Below the pieces are notes generated by a model. The model searched no databases and was not told where the DNA came from. It saw nothing but the letters and a program-made list of their open reading frames with translations. This document shows, piece by piece, positions 1 through 7,928 of a stretch of DNA of 64,000 bases. The translations under genes and the position numbers were made by a program. Source of the DNA: Ensifer adhaerens (GTDB taxonomy: Bacteria; Pseudomonadota; Alphaproteobacteria; Rhizobiales; Rhizobiaceae). Numbering within the stretch: the first letter of the stretch is position 1; every line of letters starts with the position of its first letter. The stretch is from contig NZ_CP015880.1 in the NCBI RefSeq assembly GCF_000697965.2, positions 1,302,001 through 1,366,000 of the forward strand, in the 5' to 3' direction.

Positions 1-27
1 AGGCACGGACAAGGAAGGAGAGCGACG

Positions 28-855
28 ATGGTCGCCAAGACCGAACTTCGCCAGGCAGAAGCGCTGCAAGTGATGGACCCGATTTGGAATAGCCTGCGCG
101 AAGAAGCCCGGATTGCCGCCGAGCAAGACCCAATGCTCGCGGCCTTCCTCTATTCCACCGTGGTCAATCAGCACTCTCTCGAAGAAAGCGTGATCTACCG
201 CATCTGCGAACGGTTGGATCACCCGGATCTGCAGGCAAACCTTTTGCGCCAGACCTTCTCGGAGATGCTGGAGGACTGGCCGGAATGGGGCACCATTCTG
301 CGTGTCGACATCCAGGCCGTCTACGACCGTGACCCAGCCTGCACCCGCTTCATCGAGCCGGTGCTCTATTTCAAGGGCTTCCATGCGATCCAGACGCATC
401 GCCTGGCGCATTGGCTATTGAAGCGCGGCCGCAAGGATTTCGCCTTCTACCTGCAGAGCCGGGCGTCGAGCGTCTTCCAGACGGACATCAACCCCGCCGC
501 CCGCATCGGCCGCGGCATCTTCCTTGATCATGCCACCGGCCTTGTCGTCGGCGAGACCGCGGTCATTGGTGACAACGTCTCGATCCTGCACGGCGTGACG
601 CTCGGCGGCACGGGCAAGGAAGGCAGCGATCGCCACCCGAAGATCGCCGACGGTGTGCTGATTGGCGCCGGCGCCAAGATCCTCGGCAATATCCATATCG
701 GACACTGCTCGCGCGTCGCTGCGGGTTCGGTCGTGCTGAAACCGGTGCCGCCGAAGTCGACGGTCGCCGGCGTACCGGCAAAGGTCGTGGGCGAGGCCGG
801 CTGTTCCGAGCCGTCGCGCCAGATGGACCAGATCCTTGCCAGCTTCGATATCTGA
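28..855 (+). CDS. cysE: serine O-acetyltransferase
   Basis: Transfers acetyl from acetyl-CoA to L-serine, giving O-acetylserine, the first committed step of cysteine synthesis in the cytoplasm. The 275-residue protein has the usual layout: an alpha-helical N-terminal domain (about residues 15-150) and then a left-handed beta-helix of hexapeptide repeats (about 155-255). The catalytic pair is visible as Asp153 (TDINPAARIG) and His168 (LDHATG), with the same 15-residue spacing as Asp143/His158 in E. coli CysE. The C-terminal tail ends in DI-like hydrophobic residues, as expected if it docks into cysteine synthase CysK. A ggaaggag ribosome site lies 7 bases before the ATG. Its promoter is outside the window. 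Confidence 0.96.
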   Translation: MVAKTELRQAEALQVMDPIWNSLREEARIAAEQDPMLAAFLYSTVVNQHSLEESVIYRICERLDHPDLQANLLRQTFSEMLEDWPEWGTILRVDIQAVYDRDPACTRFIEPVLYFKGFHAIQTHRLAHWLLKRGRKDFAFYLQSRASSVFQTDINPAARIGRGIFLDHATGLVVGETAVIGDNVSILHGVTLGGTGKEGSDRHPKIADGVLIGAGAKILGNIHIGHCSRVAAGSVVLKPVPPKSTVAGVPAKVVGEAGCSEPSRQMDQILASFDI

Positions 856-954
856 CATGCGGGAACCGGTGTGTAGCCTCTTTCGAGGGGTTTACACCCG
901 CCGATGCAGCGTGCGAGAAGCGCCGCACAGTTTAAACGGCTACGGAGACGTGTT

Positions 955-1158
955 TTGAAGCCCGAAGAAATCCGCAAGCTTGAAGCCTACTTCAAGCGCA
1001 CCTTCAATCAGCAGATGGTCGTCAAGGCTCGCCCGAAGAAGGACGAGTCCGCTGAAGTCTATCTCGGTGACGAGTTCCTCGGTGTGGTCTTCCGCGATGA
1101 GGAAGACGGCGAGCTTTCCTACAACTTCTCCATGGCGATCCTCGACATCGACCTCTAA
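955..1158 (+). CDS. DUF3126 family small protein
   Basis: A 67-residue protein starting KPEEIRKLEAYFKRTFN and containing YLGDEFLGVV and DEEDGELSYNFSMAILDIDL-type strands. This matches my memory of the small alphaproteobacterial DUF3126 family, which has no assigned function. I chose the TTG at 955 over the ATG at 904 because GGAG (944-947) sits 7 bases before the TTG, and the 17 residues between are basic and do not look like part of the domain. It follows cysE by about 100 bases in the same direction and may be read from the cysE transcript. A strong terminator follows. Confidence 0.8.
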   Translation: MKPEEIRKLEAYFKRTFNQQMVVKARPKKDESAEVYLGDEFLGVVFRDEEDGELSYNFSMAILDIDL

Positions 1159-1182
1159 GTCGCGACGCCGGACGCTTTCAGT

Positions 1183-1224
1183 ATAAACCCCGAAAATCCA
1201 TGGGATTTTCGGGGTTTATTGTTT
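1183..1224 (+). terminator. intrinsic terminator after the DUF3126 gene
   Basis: A 17-bp perfect stem (1183-1199 with 1203-1219), a 3-base loop and a T-rich tail. The foot of the stem is A/T-rich on both sides, so it could act in either direction, but genes lie on the plus strand on both sides. Confidence 0.85.
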
Positions 1225-1354
1225 TGTGCGGGATGTTGATGTCTTGCTGGGCAATTGCTCGCTAGTGCTTATCTTGCGGCTGTAGCGAGCGCAGCAAGAA
1301 ATTTCATGCCGAACCGCGATATTTCATCAAGTTGTTGCATCTGTTGTATTTTAT

Positions 1355-1366
1355 TGCATCGCACAC
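1355..1366 (+). promoter_or_regulatory. PhaR-like site 1 upstream of the phasin gene
   Basis: The 12-mer TGCATCGCACAC matches 11 of 12 positions of TGCRNYGCASMA, the consensus I recall for the Bradyrhizobium polyhydroxybutyrate regulator PhaR. It lies just upstream of a TTGACT (1372-1377) that may be the -35 of the phasin promoter. No PhaR gene is in the window, so the regulator is inferred. Confidence 0.4.
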
Positions 1367-1382
1367 TCGTCTTGACTTTTTG

Positions 1383-1394
1383 TGCAGTGCACAT
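1383..1394 (+). promoter_or_regulatory. PhaR-like site 2 in the phasin promoter
   Basis: TGCAGTGCACAT again matches 11 of 12 positions of the recalled TGCRNYGCASMA motif. It lies 28 bases after the first copy, between the candidate -35 (1372-1377) and the phasin start, where a bound repressor would block RNA polymerase. Confidence 0.42.
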
Positions 1395-1437
1395 AGACTG
1401 AAGCCTCCAGATCAGGCCGTCACCAAGGAGACACCGG

Positions 1438-1794
1438 ATGTTCAACTTCGACGATGCAAACAAGAAGAGCAAGGAAGCCATTGATGTGGCTGTGAAGAGC
1501 TATTCCGCTTGGACCAAGGGTCTCCAGGCTATCGCGACCGAAGCTGCCGACTTTTCGAAGAAGTCCTTCGAGGACAGCGTCGCGCATGTCGAAAAGCTGA
1601 CGAGCGTCAAGAGCGTCGAGGCTGCTTTCGAACTGCAGACCAACTTCGTGAAGTCGAGCTACGAAGGCTTTGTCGCCGAAGCAACGAAGATCGGCGAAAT
1701 GTATGCCGACCTCGCCAAGGACGCCTACAAGCCCTACGAAGCGCCGGTTGCCAAGGCAACGGCAGCAGTCAAGGCCGCCGCTGCAGCAGCCTGA
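1438..1794 (+). CDS. phasin family protein (polyhydroxyalkanoate granule-associated)
   Basis: A 118-residue, helix-rich protein of the Phasin_2 type. It opens MFNFDDANKKSKEA, continues with amphipathic heptad-like helices (SYSAWTKGLQAIATEAADFSKKSFEDS, described here only by its ends) and finishes with an Ala/Val/Lys tail. Phasins coat polyhydroxybutyrate granules and control their number and surface. The size and the TKGLQAIA...FSKKSFEDSV pattern fit the rhizobial PhaP proteins. The gene stands alone, between two strong terminators. Two PhaR-like motifs lie in its promoter, matching the known repression of phasin genes by PhaR when granules are absent. Confidence 0.88.
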   Translation: MFNFDDANKKSKEAIDVAVKSYSAWTKGLQAIATEAADFSKKSFEDSVAHVEKLTSVKSVEAAFELQTNFVKSSYEGFVAEATKIGEMYADLAKDAYKPYEAPVAKATAAVKAAAAAA

Positions 1795-1819
1795 TCACCG
1801 GCTAAAACAATTTCTCAAT

Positions 1820-1860
1820 AAAAAGGCCGGTCGCAGCGCTTGCGACCGGCCTTTTTGTTT
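1820..1860 (+). terminator. intrinsic terminator after the phasin gene
   Basis: A 16-bp perfect stem (1820-1835 with 1841-1856), the loop GCGCT and a T-run that continues past the stem. Confidence 0.9.
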
Positions 1861-2034
1861 TTCGCATAAGCTGTGCGCAGCCCAAAGAAAGTTGATCAAT
1901 CTTGCCGGTCAACGTGCGATTATGATTGCAGTGTGTTGGTTCGGTCTTAAAATCTGAAAACGAACCATTAGATAAAGGGCAAGCAGGCTGCGGCCGAGTT
2001 CGATGGGTCGCTACTGTACAAGGAACTGACAAGA

Positions 2035-2388
2035 ATGATCGCCATGCCGGTCCGGATGCAGCAAGGTAGCGATGATGAGGGGAACGGCAACAACCGCATC
2101 ACGTCCGTCATCACGCGTACCAAGCCGAAGACCAAAAAGCCGAGTTTGTATCGCGTTCTGCTTTTGAATGACGATTACACGCCGATGGAATTTGTCATCC
2201 ATATTCTGGAGCGCTTCTTTCAAAAGAACCCGGAAGAGGCGACCCGCATCATGCTCCACGTCCACAATCACGGTGTGGGAGAGTGCGGCGTCTTCACCTA
2301 TGAGGTCGCCGAAACCAAGGTGACGCAGGTGATGGACTTCGCCCGGCAGCATCAGCATCCGTTGCAATGCGTCATGGAAAAGAAATGA
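2035..2388 (+). CDS. clpS: ATP-dependent Clp protease adaptor ClpS
   Basis: ClpS delivers N-end-rule substrates, and other selected proteins, to ClpA. The 117-residue protein has a variable, basic N-terminal extension (about 1-35) that enters the ClpA pore. Its core follows: [16 protein letters not shown] contains the ND motif that binds the substrate N-terminus, and [10 protein letters not shown] contains the conserved histidine. AAGGA lies about 10 bases before the ATG. It is directly followed by clpA after 9 bases, the usual adaptor-unfoldase operon. Confidence 0.96.
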   Translation: MIAMPVRMQQGSDDEGNGNNRITSVITRTKPKTKKPSLYRVLLLNDDYTPMEFVIHILERFFQKNPEEATRIMLHVHNHGVGECGVFTYEVAETKVTQVMDFARQHQHPLQCVMEKK

Positions 2389-2397
2389 GGAACTAAC

Positions 2398-4914
2398 GTG
2401 CCAACATTTTCGCCCAGCCTCGAAAAGGCGCTGCACCAGGCACTGACTTTTGCCAACGAGCGCCACCACGAATACGCTACGCTCGAGCATCTGCTTCTGG
2501 CATTGATCGACGATGCCGACGCGGCGGCCGTGATGGGCGCCTGCAACGTCAATCTTGAGACGCTGCGCAAGACCGTAACCGATTACGTCGACAACGAACT
2601 GTCGAACCTGGTGACCGGCTACGACGAAGATTCCAAGCCGACGGCCGGGTTCCAGCGCGTGATCCAGCGGGCGGTGATCCACGTGCAATCGTCCGGCCGC
2701 GAGGAAGTGACCGGCGCCAACGTGCTGGTCGCGATCTTCGCCGAGCGCGAAAGTCACGCAGCCTATTTCCTGCAGGAGCAGGAGATGACCCGCTACGACG
2801 CGGTCAACTTCATTTCGCACGGCATCGGCAAGCGGCCCGGCAGCTCTGAGTCCCGTCCTGTGCGTGGCTCTGACGATCATGAGAGCGAGCAGAAGCCCGC
2901 GCGCGACAACGAAGAGGCCAGCGCCAAGAAGCAGCAGGACGCGCTGACCGCCTATTGCGTCAACCTCAATGAGAAGGCGAAATCCGGCAAGATCGACCCG
3001 CTGATCGGCCGTCACGCCGAGGTGAACCGCACCATCCAGGTGCTGTGCCGCCGCTCGAAGAACAATCCGCTCTATGTCGGGGACCCCGGCGTCGGCAAGA
3101 CGGCGATCGCCGAAGGCCTTGCCAAGCGCATCATCGAAAAGAAGGTGCCGGAAGCGTTGCAGGATGCGACGATCTTCTCGCTCGACATGGGCACGCTTCT
3201 TGCTGGCACGCGCTACCGTGGCGATTTCGAAGAACGGTTGAAGCAGGTCGTCAAGGAGCTCGAGGACTATCCGGGCGCCGTGCTCTTCATCGACGAGATC
3301 CATACGGTCATCGGCGCCGGAGCTACGTCCGGCGGCGCGATGGATGCATCCAACCTTTTGAAGCCGGCGCTTTCCTCCGGCGCGATCCGCTGCATCGGTT
3401 CGACCACCTACAAGGAATACCGCCAGTTCTTCGAGAAGGATCGGGCGCTGGTCCGCCGTTTCCAGAAGATCGACGTGAACGAGCCGACGATTGCCGACGC
3501 GATCGAGATCATGAAGGGGCTGAAGCCTTATTACGAGGAATATCATCACCTGAAATACTCGAACGAGGCGATCAAGGCCGCGGTCGAGCTTTCGGCCCGC
3601 TACATCAACGACCGCAAGCTGCCGGACAAGGCGATCGACGTGATCGATGAATCCGGTGCCGCACAGATGCTTCTGCCCGCCAGCAAGCGCCGCAAGCTGA
3701 TCACCGAGAAGGAGATCGAGGCGACGATCGCGACGATGGCGCGCATCCCGCCGAAGACCGTCTCCAAGGACGACGAGGCCGTGCTTGCCAATCTCGAGCG
3801 AGAGCTGCGCTCGGTCGTCTACGGCCAGGACCTGGCGATCGAGGCGCTCGCTTCGTCGATCAAGCTGGCGCGTGCCGGCCTGCGCGAACCGAACAAGCCG
3901 ATCGGCTGCTACGTCTTCTCCGGCCCGACCGGCGTCGGCAAGACGGAAGTCGCCAAGCAGCTTGCGACCTCGCTCGGCGTCGAGCTCCTGCGCTTCGACA
4001 TGTCGGAATACATGGAGCGGCATACGGTTTCGCGCCTGCTCGGTGCACCTCCCGGCTATGTCGGCTTCGACCAGGGCGGCCTCTTGACCGATGGCGTCGA
4101 TCAGCACCCGCATTGCGTGCTGCTGCTCGACGAGATCGAGAAGGCGCATCCGGACCTGTTCAACATCCTGCTGCAGGTCATGGACCATGGCTCGCTGACG
4201 GATCACAACGGCAAGAAGATCGACTTCCGCAACGTCATCCTGATCATGACGACCAATGCCGGCGCATCGGAAATGGCCCGGGCCGCCATCGGCTTCGGTT
4301 CTTCCAAGCGTACGGGCGAAGACGAAGAGGCGCTGAACCGCCTGTTCACGCCGGAATTCCGCAACCGTCTGGATGCGGTCATTCCGTTTGCTTCGCTGCC
4401 GACACCGGTTATCCACCAGGTGGTTCAGAAGTTCGTCATGCAGCTTGAAACCCAGCTTGCCGAGCGCAACGTCACCTTCGACCTCGCGCCGGAGGCGATC
4501 GCCTGGCTTGCCGAAAAGGGCTACGACGAGAAGATGGGCGCGCGACCGCTGTCGCGTGTCATCCAGGAAAACATCAAGAAGCCGCTCGCCGATGAAATCC
4601 TCTTCGGCAAGCTGAAGAAGGGCGGTGTCGTCAAGGTGACGATCGGCACGAAGGCCGATGGCACCAAGGGCCTGCTGCTCGATGCCGTTCCTGAGACGAC
4701 GCCAATCAAGCCGAAGGCGGAAGTATCCCGCCCGGCGATGAAGGCCGCCAAGCCGAAAAAGGCCGAGGACAAGGAAGAGGTGGGCGCCGAGCCTGCGCCG
4801 AAGTCCAAGCCGAAGAAGGCTGCCGCCAAGGCGTCAACGGATGACGAGGCCGGGGCGGGCGACGCGGCTCCAAGAAAGGGCCGCACGGTGCCGAAGGTGC
4901 CGCGCAAGAAGTAG
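2398..4914 (+). CDS. clpA: ATP-dependent Clp protease ATP-binding subunit ClpA
   Basis: An AAA+ unfoldase that feeds proteins into ClpP. The order is: Clp N-domain repeats (about 1-145), a first AAA module with Walker A GDPGVGKT (228-235) and Walker B LFIDEIH (about 296-302), then a second module with GPTGVGKT (509-516) and LLLDEIEK (about 575-582). The ClpP-docking loop reads IGF (AAIGFGSS) where E. coli has IGL. At 838 residues it is about 80 longer than E. coli ClpA. The extra sequence is a C-terminal Lys/Ala/Pro-rich tail (from about residue 765) that I cannot assign to a domain. The start is GTG, 9 bases after clpS. A terminator follows. Confidence 0.97.
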   Translation: MPTFSPSLEKALHQALTFANERHHEYATLEHLLLALIDDADAAAVMGACNVNLETLRKTVTDYVDNELSNLVTGYDEDSKPTAGFQRVIQRAVIHVQSSGREEVTGANVLVAIFAERESHAAYFLQEQEMTRYDAVNFISHGIGKRPGSSESRPVRGSDDHESEQKPARDNEEASAKKQQDALTAYCVNLNEKAKSGKIDPLIGRHAEVNRTIQVLCRRSKNNPLYVGDPGVGKTAIAEGLAKRIIEKKVPEALQDATIFSLDMGTLLAGTRYRGDFEERLKQVVKELEDYPGAVLFIDEIHTVIGAGATSGGAMDASNLLKPALSSGAIRCIGSTTYKEYRQFFEKDRALVRRFQKIDVNEPTIADAIEIMKGLKPYYEEYHHLKYSNEAIKAAVELSARYINDRKLPDKAIDVIDESGAAQMLLPASKRRKLITEKEIEATIATMARIPPKTVSKDDEAVLANLERELRSVVYGQDLAIEALASSIKLARAGLREPNKPIGCYVFSGPTGVGKTEVAKQLATSLGVELLRFDMSEYMERHTVSRLLGAPPGYVGFDQGGLLTDGVDQHPHCVLLLDEIEKAHPDLFNILLQVMDHGSLTDHNGKKIDFRNVILIMTTNAGASEMARAAIGFGSSKRTGEDEEALNRLFTPEFRNRLDAVIPFASLPTPVIHQVVQKFVMQLETQLAERNVTFDLAPEAIAWLAEKGYDEKMGARPLSRVIQENIKKPLADEILFGKLKKGGVVKVTIGTKADGTKGLLLDAVPETTPIKPKAEVSRPAMKAAKPKKAEDKEEVGAEPAPKSKPKKAAAKASTDDEAGAGDAAPRKGRTVPKVPRKK

Positions 4915-4937
4915 CTCCCCCCGCAAGACACGTTCGA

Positions 4938-4975
4938 CGGTGCTGGATGCAAACCATCCGGCACCGTTTTTCTTT
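4938..4975 (+). terminator. intrinsic terminator after clpA
   Basis: A 12-bp stem (4938-4949 with 4955-4966, one G-T pair) followed by TTTTTCTTT. Confidence 0.85.
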
Positions 4976-5109
4976 AAAAACGAAATGAGAAGAGCCTGCG
5001 TGGTTTTTCGTCCGCGTGCCGGTCTGATAGCCTATATTCGGTCATGCTTATCCCGGACGATTCGATCCGGGGTGGTCGTAGTCGAGTTGAAAACAATCCG
5101 GAATCGCCG

Positions 5110-5847
5110 ATGAAGAGAGAAGAAGACGAGCAATCTTCGCTCGCCTGGTTCGGGAAAGGCATGCGCGGCATTTTCAGCCTGCCGGCCTTCATTCTGATGT
5201 TGTCCTTTGTCGGCTTCTGTTCGCTGACGGCTCAGGCCGGCATCCCGGTCGAGCAGGTGGTCTTCATGGTCGGCATGGTCTGGGCGCTTCCGGCCAAGGT
5301 CATTCTCGTCAGTTCGATGATGAGCGGAGCCGGGCTCGCGACCGCGTTCCTCGCGGTCTCGCTGTCGTCCGTACGGCTGATGCCGATGGTCGCCGCGCTG
5401 ATACCGGAGCTGCGCGGGTCGCGCACGCCGACTTGGCTTCTGCTCTTCCTGTCGCATTTCGTCGCGATCACCGCCTGGGTTTTCGCGATGGAGAAGGTGC
5501 CGCACGTGCCGCGCGAGCGGCGCGTCGCCTTTTTCGCGGGCTTCGGCATCACGCTGGTGGCGGCAAACATGCTGCTCGTCGCTGTCGTCTACCACTTCGT
5601 CGCCGATTTCCCGCCGATCGTTGCCGGCTGCCTTTTCTTCCTGACGCCGGTCTACTTTCTCGCCTCGATCTGGCATTCGGCGCGCCATCCCGTCGTCTAT
5701 GTGGCGTTGCTCTTCGGTCTTGCAGGCGGGCCGCTGTTCTACTGGCTGTTTCCGGAATTCGACATCCTGCTCGCCGGCCTCGTCGGCGGTACGCTTGCCT
5801 GGCTCATCGAGCGCCTCTGGCGCCGTCGCAAGGAGGTGAGAGGATGA
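5110..5847 (+). CDS. azlC: AzlC family branched-chain amino acid exporter, large subunit
   Basis: A 245-residue membrane protein with about eight hydrophobic segments and the AzlC pattern: a glycine-rich first helix (FVGFCSLTAQAG), then LSSVRLMPMVAALIPELR. With AzlD it exports branched-chain or related amino acids across the inner membrane. An upstream in-frame ATG at 5044 would add 22 hydrophilic residues. I prefer 5110 because it gives the family's normal length and because a CTATAT (5032-5037) would put a transcription start near 5044. Neither start has a good ribosome site. The stop overlaps the azlD start as ATGA. Confidence 0.85.
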   Translation: MKREEDEQSSLAWFGKGMRGIFSLPAFILMLSFVGFCSLTAQAGIPVEQVVFMVGMVWALPAKVILVSSMMSGAGLATAFLAVSLSSVRLMPMVAALIPELRGSRTPTWLLLFLSHFVAITAWVFAMEKVPHVPRERRVAFFAGFGITLVAANMLLVAVVYHFVADFPPIVAGCLFFLTPVYFLASIWHSARHPVVYVALLFGLAGGPLFYWLFPEFDILLAGLVGGTLAWLIERLWRRRKEVRG

Positions 5848-6188
5848 CCTGGCAGGATGGTTGGTGGGCCTATGTCTTCATCGCGATTGCCGGCTGGCTG
5901 GCGACCGACATCTGGCGCTGGTTGGGCGTCATCACAGGCAACAGGCTGCGCGATGATTCCGAGGCGCTGAACTGGGTGAGGGCGGTTGCCACCGCGCTGG
6001 TCGCAGCGGTCATCGCAAAGCTTATCCTCTATCCGACCGGCGTACTCGAACAATCTCCGCTCTGGCTGCGCGCAGGTGCCGTCGCGCTCGGGGCGGCCGC
6101 CTTCTTCCTGTTCGGAAGAAAGCCGGCGATCGGGATCGCGTCAGCGATTGCCGCGTTGGCGCTGGGCCTGTGGTGGTTGGGTTTTTAG
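5844..6188 (+). CDS. azlD: AzlD family branched-chain amino acid exporter, small subunit
   Basis: A 114-residue protein with about four hydrophobic helices and the AzlD-like pattern ATDIWRWLGV, then a short loop RDDSEALNWVRAVATALVAA and a Gly/Ala-rich end. It partners AzlC in a two-component exporter of branched-chain amino acids. AAGGAGGTGAG lies just before the ATG, which overlaps the azlC stop by 4 bases (ATGA), so the two are translationally coupled. The true frame is only the last third of a much longer open frame that runs antisense-free through azlC. Confidence 0.85.
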   Translation: MTWQDGWWAYVFIAIAGWLATDIWRWLGVITGNRLRDDSEALNWVRAVATALVAAVIAKLILYPTGVLEQSPLWLRAGAVALGAAAFFLFGRKPAIGIASAIAALALGLWWLGF

Positions 6189-6224
6189 GCCGGGTGAGGT
6201 GCTTTCACCTGACCGTCGGTTAAA

Positions 6225-6245
6225 GAGCCGGCGCGTCGCCGGCTC
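6225..6245 (-). terminator. hairpin between azlD and the HIT gene
   Basis: A 9-bp perfect G+C-rich stem (6225-6233 with 6237-6245) between convergent genes. It is followed by TTT on the minus strand and by no T-run on the plus strand, so it best fits the end of the HIT-gene transcript. Confidence 0.45.
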
Positions 6246-6276
6246 CCTGGCTCCTGCGCGGATAGTATGAGCGCGA

Positions 6277-6693
6277 TCAGAGCGCCTGCCGAACCTTTTC
6301 GGCATTGGCAGCCAGAACGGCGCCGTCTTCCATCGTGCCGGAATGCGGCTTCAGCGGCACGCCTGCTTGCCGCGGAATGACGTGGAAGTGCAGGTGGAAG
6401 ACCGATTGTCCGGCCGGTGCTTCGTTGAACTGCATGATCGTCACACCATCGGCGTCGAAAGCTTCCTTGGCGGCAACGGCCAGCTTCTGTACGGTGGCAA
6501 TCAGCGCCGGCAGCGTTGCTGCATCGGCGTCGAGCAGGTTGCGCGAAGGGGATTTCGGCACCACGAGCAGATGGCCTTCTGCCTGCGGCATGACATCCAT
6601 GAAGGCGATCGTCGCGTCGTCCTCGTAGACGCGGTGCGAGGGAATTTCGCCGCGCAGGATCTTGGCGAAAATGTTGTTGTCGTCGTAGCTCAT
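6277..6693 (-). CDS. HIT family nucleotide-binding protein
   Basis: A 138-residue histidine-triad protein of the bacterial HinT/PKCI type: NIFAKILRGEIPSHRVYEDD at the N-terminus and HLHFHVIPR near the C-terminus, with His100, His102 and His104 forming the triad. Members hydrolyse adenosine phosphoramidates or dinucleoside polyphosphates; the exact substrate cannot be read from sequence. I start at 6693 (MSYDDNN), which follows a GAGGAA-like ribosome site. An ATG further upstream would add about 70 residues that do not fit the family. It is the last gene of a minus-strand group. Confidence 0.9.
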   Translation of the reverse strand: MSYDDNNIFAKILRGEIPSHRVYEDDATIAFMDVMPQAEGHLLVVPKSPSRNLLDADAATLPALIATVQKLAVAAKEAFDADGVTIMQFNEAPAGQSVFHLHFHVIPRQAGVPLKPHSGTMEDGAVLAANAEKVRQAL

Positions 6694-6736
6694 TGTTCTT
6701 CCTCGTGTAATGAAGCCGGCCTTCACGAAAAGGGGG

Positions 6737-7924
6737 TCAGTCGTCCTGCCGTTCACCCTTTCGGAAAGGTCCGTGCTCGGCAAGAAACTCGCCCGTTTCC
6801 TCCACATCCCTGCGCTCGCGCTGAAGATAGTCGCCGACGGCGCGGGCAAGTCCCGGATGTGTGATGAAATGGGCGGAATGGGTGGTGACGGGCATGTAGC
6901 CGCGCGCAAGCTTGTGTTCGCCCTGGGCGCCAGCCTCGACCCGTTTCAGCCCCTTGGCGATCGCGAAATCGATCGCCTGGTGATAGCAGACTTCGAAATG
7001 CAGGAACGGGTGATCCTCGATGCAGCCCCAGTGGCGACCGTAGAGCGCATCGCCGCCGATGAAGTTGATCGCGCCGGCGATGTAGCGGCCGTTGCGGCGT
7101 GCCATCACCAGCAGGATATCGTCGGCCATGCGCTCGCCAATGAGCGAATAGAACGCGCGCGTCAGATAGGGGCGGCCCCATTTGCGTCCGCCGGTGTCCA
7201 TGTAGAAGGCGAAGAACTCGTCCCAGATCGATTCCGTCAGGTCGCTGCCGGTCAGCCAGTCGATCGAAATGCCGTTTTCGAGCGCAGCCCTGCGCTCCTT
7301 CTTCAGCGCCTTGCGTTTGCGTGAGGCAAGGGTCTCCAGAAAATCGGCGTGGGAGCCATAGCCTTCATTGGTGAAGTGGAACTGCTGGTCTGTGCGGTGC
7401 AGGAACCCGGCGCGCTCAAGCGCAGGGATCTCGGCTTCGGGCGCGAAAGTCACATGTGCCGAAGAGACATCGTGTCTGCGGGCAAGCTCTTTCAGGCCCG
7501 CGGCAAGCGCATCCTGAACGGCGTTCGTATTTTCGTCCGGTGCCGAAAGCAGCCGTGGTCCGGTCGCAGGCGTGAAGGGGATGGAACTTTGCAGTTTCGG
7601 ATAGTAGCGGCCGCCGGCGCGCTCGAAGGCGTCTGCCCAGCCGTGGTCGAAAACGTATTCGCCCTGGCTGTGGCTCTTCAGGTAGCAGACGAGGCCGCCG
7701 CGCAATTGCCCGTCGCCGCCTTCAAGCAACAGATGCTGGCCGAGCCAGCCGGTCTTGGCCGTCGCCGACCCGGACTCTTCGAGCGCCGAGAGATAGGCAT
7801 GCGAGAGGAAGGGATTGTAGACGCCGCCAGGAAACGCCTTCGATGCACCGGACAGCACATTCCAGCGTGCCGCCGGTATATCGGTGAAGGATTGCGCGAT
7901 GCGGAGGGTGACGGCGTCTGACAT
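6737..7924 (-). CDS. FemAB/GNAT-like protein (COG3146, DUF482 type)
   Basis: A 395-residue soluble protein. Its features match my memory of the COG3146 group, which has a FemAB-like tandem GNAT fold: RIAQSFTDIPAARWNVLSG at the start, FLSHAYLSALEESGSA, GRHWGCIEDHPFLHFEVCYHQAIDFAI in the second half (quoted here in parts), and GAQGEHKLARGY near the end. These proteins are annotated as peptidoglycan-biosynthesis-like N-acyltransferases, but a substrate is not established. It ends 43 bases before the HIT gene and starts 4 bases from the stop of the phosphodiesterase gene, so all are probably one operon. Confidence 0.8.
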   Translation of the reverse strand: MSDAVTLRIAQSFTDIPAARWNVLSGASKAFPGGVYNPFLSHAYLSALEESGSATAKTGWLGQHLLLEGGDGQLRGGLVCYLKSHSQGEYVFDHGWADAFERAGGRYYPKLQSSIPFTPATGPRLLSAPDENTNAVQDALAAGLKELARRHDVSSAHVTFAPEAEIPALERAGFLHRTDQQFHFTNEGYGSHADFLETLASRKRKALKKERRAALENGISIDWLTGSDLTESIWDEFFAFYMDTGGRKWGRPYLTRAFYSLIGERMADDILLVMARRNGRYIAGAINFIGGDALYGRHWGCIEDHPFLHFEVCYHQAIDFAIAKGLKRVEAGAQGEHKLARGYMPVTTHSAHFITHPGLARAVGDYLQRERRDVEETGEFLAEHGPFRKGERQDD

Positions 7925-7928
7925 TACT

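Noticed and set aside
2011..4416. 801-codon open frame opposite clpA, and similar long antisense frames opposite bamA (16846-18708), valS (33189-34952), dgt (42216-43442) and argS (43581-45161)
   Set aside because: These mirror the third-base C/G bias of the real genes; their translations are Arg/Asp/His/Val-rich without motifs and have no ribosome sites.
5433..6188. 251-codon open frame covering azlC and azlD
   Set aside because: Only its last 114 codons are coding (azlD); the first part is another frame of azlC.
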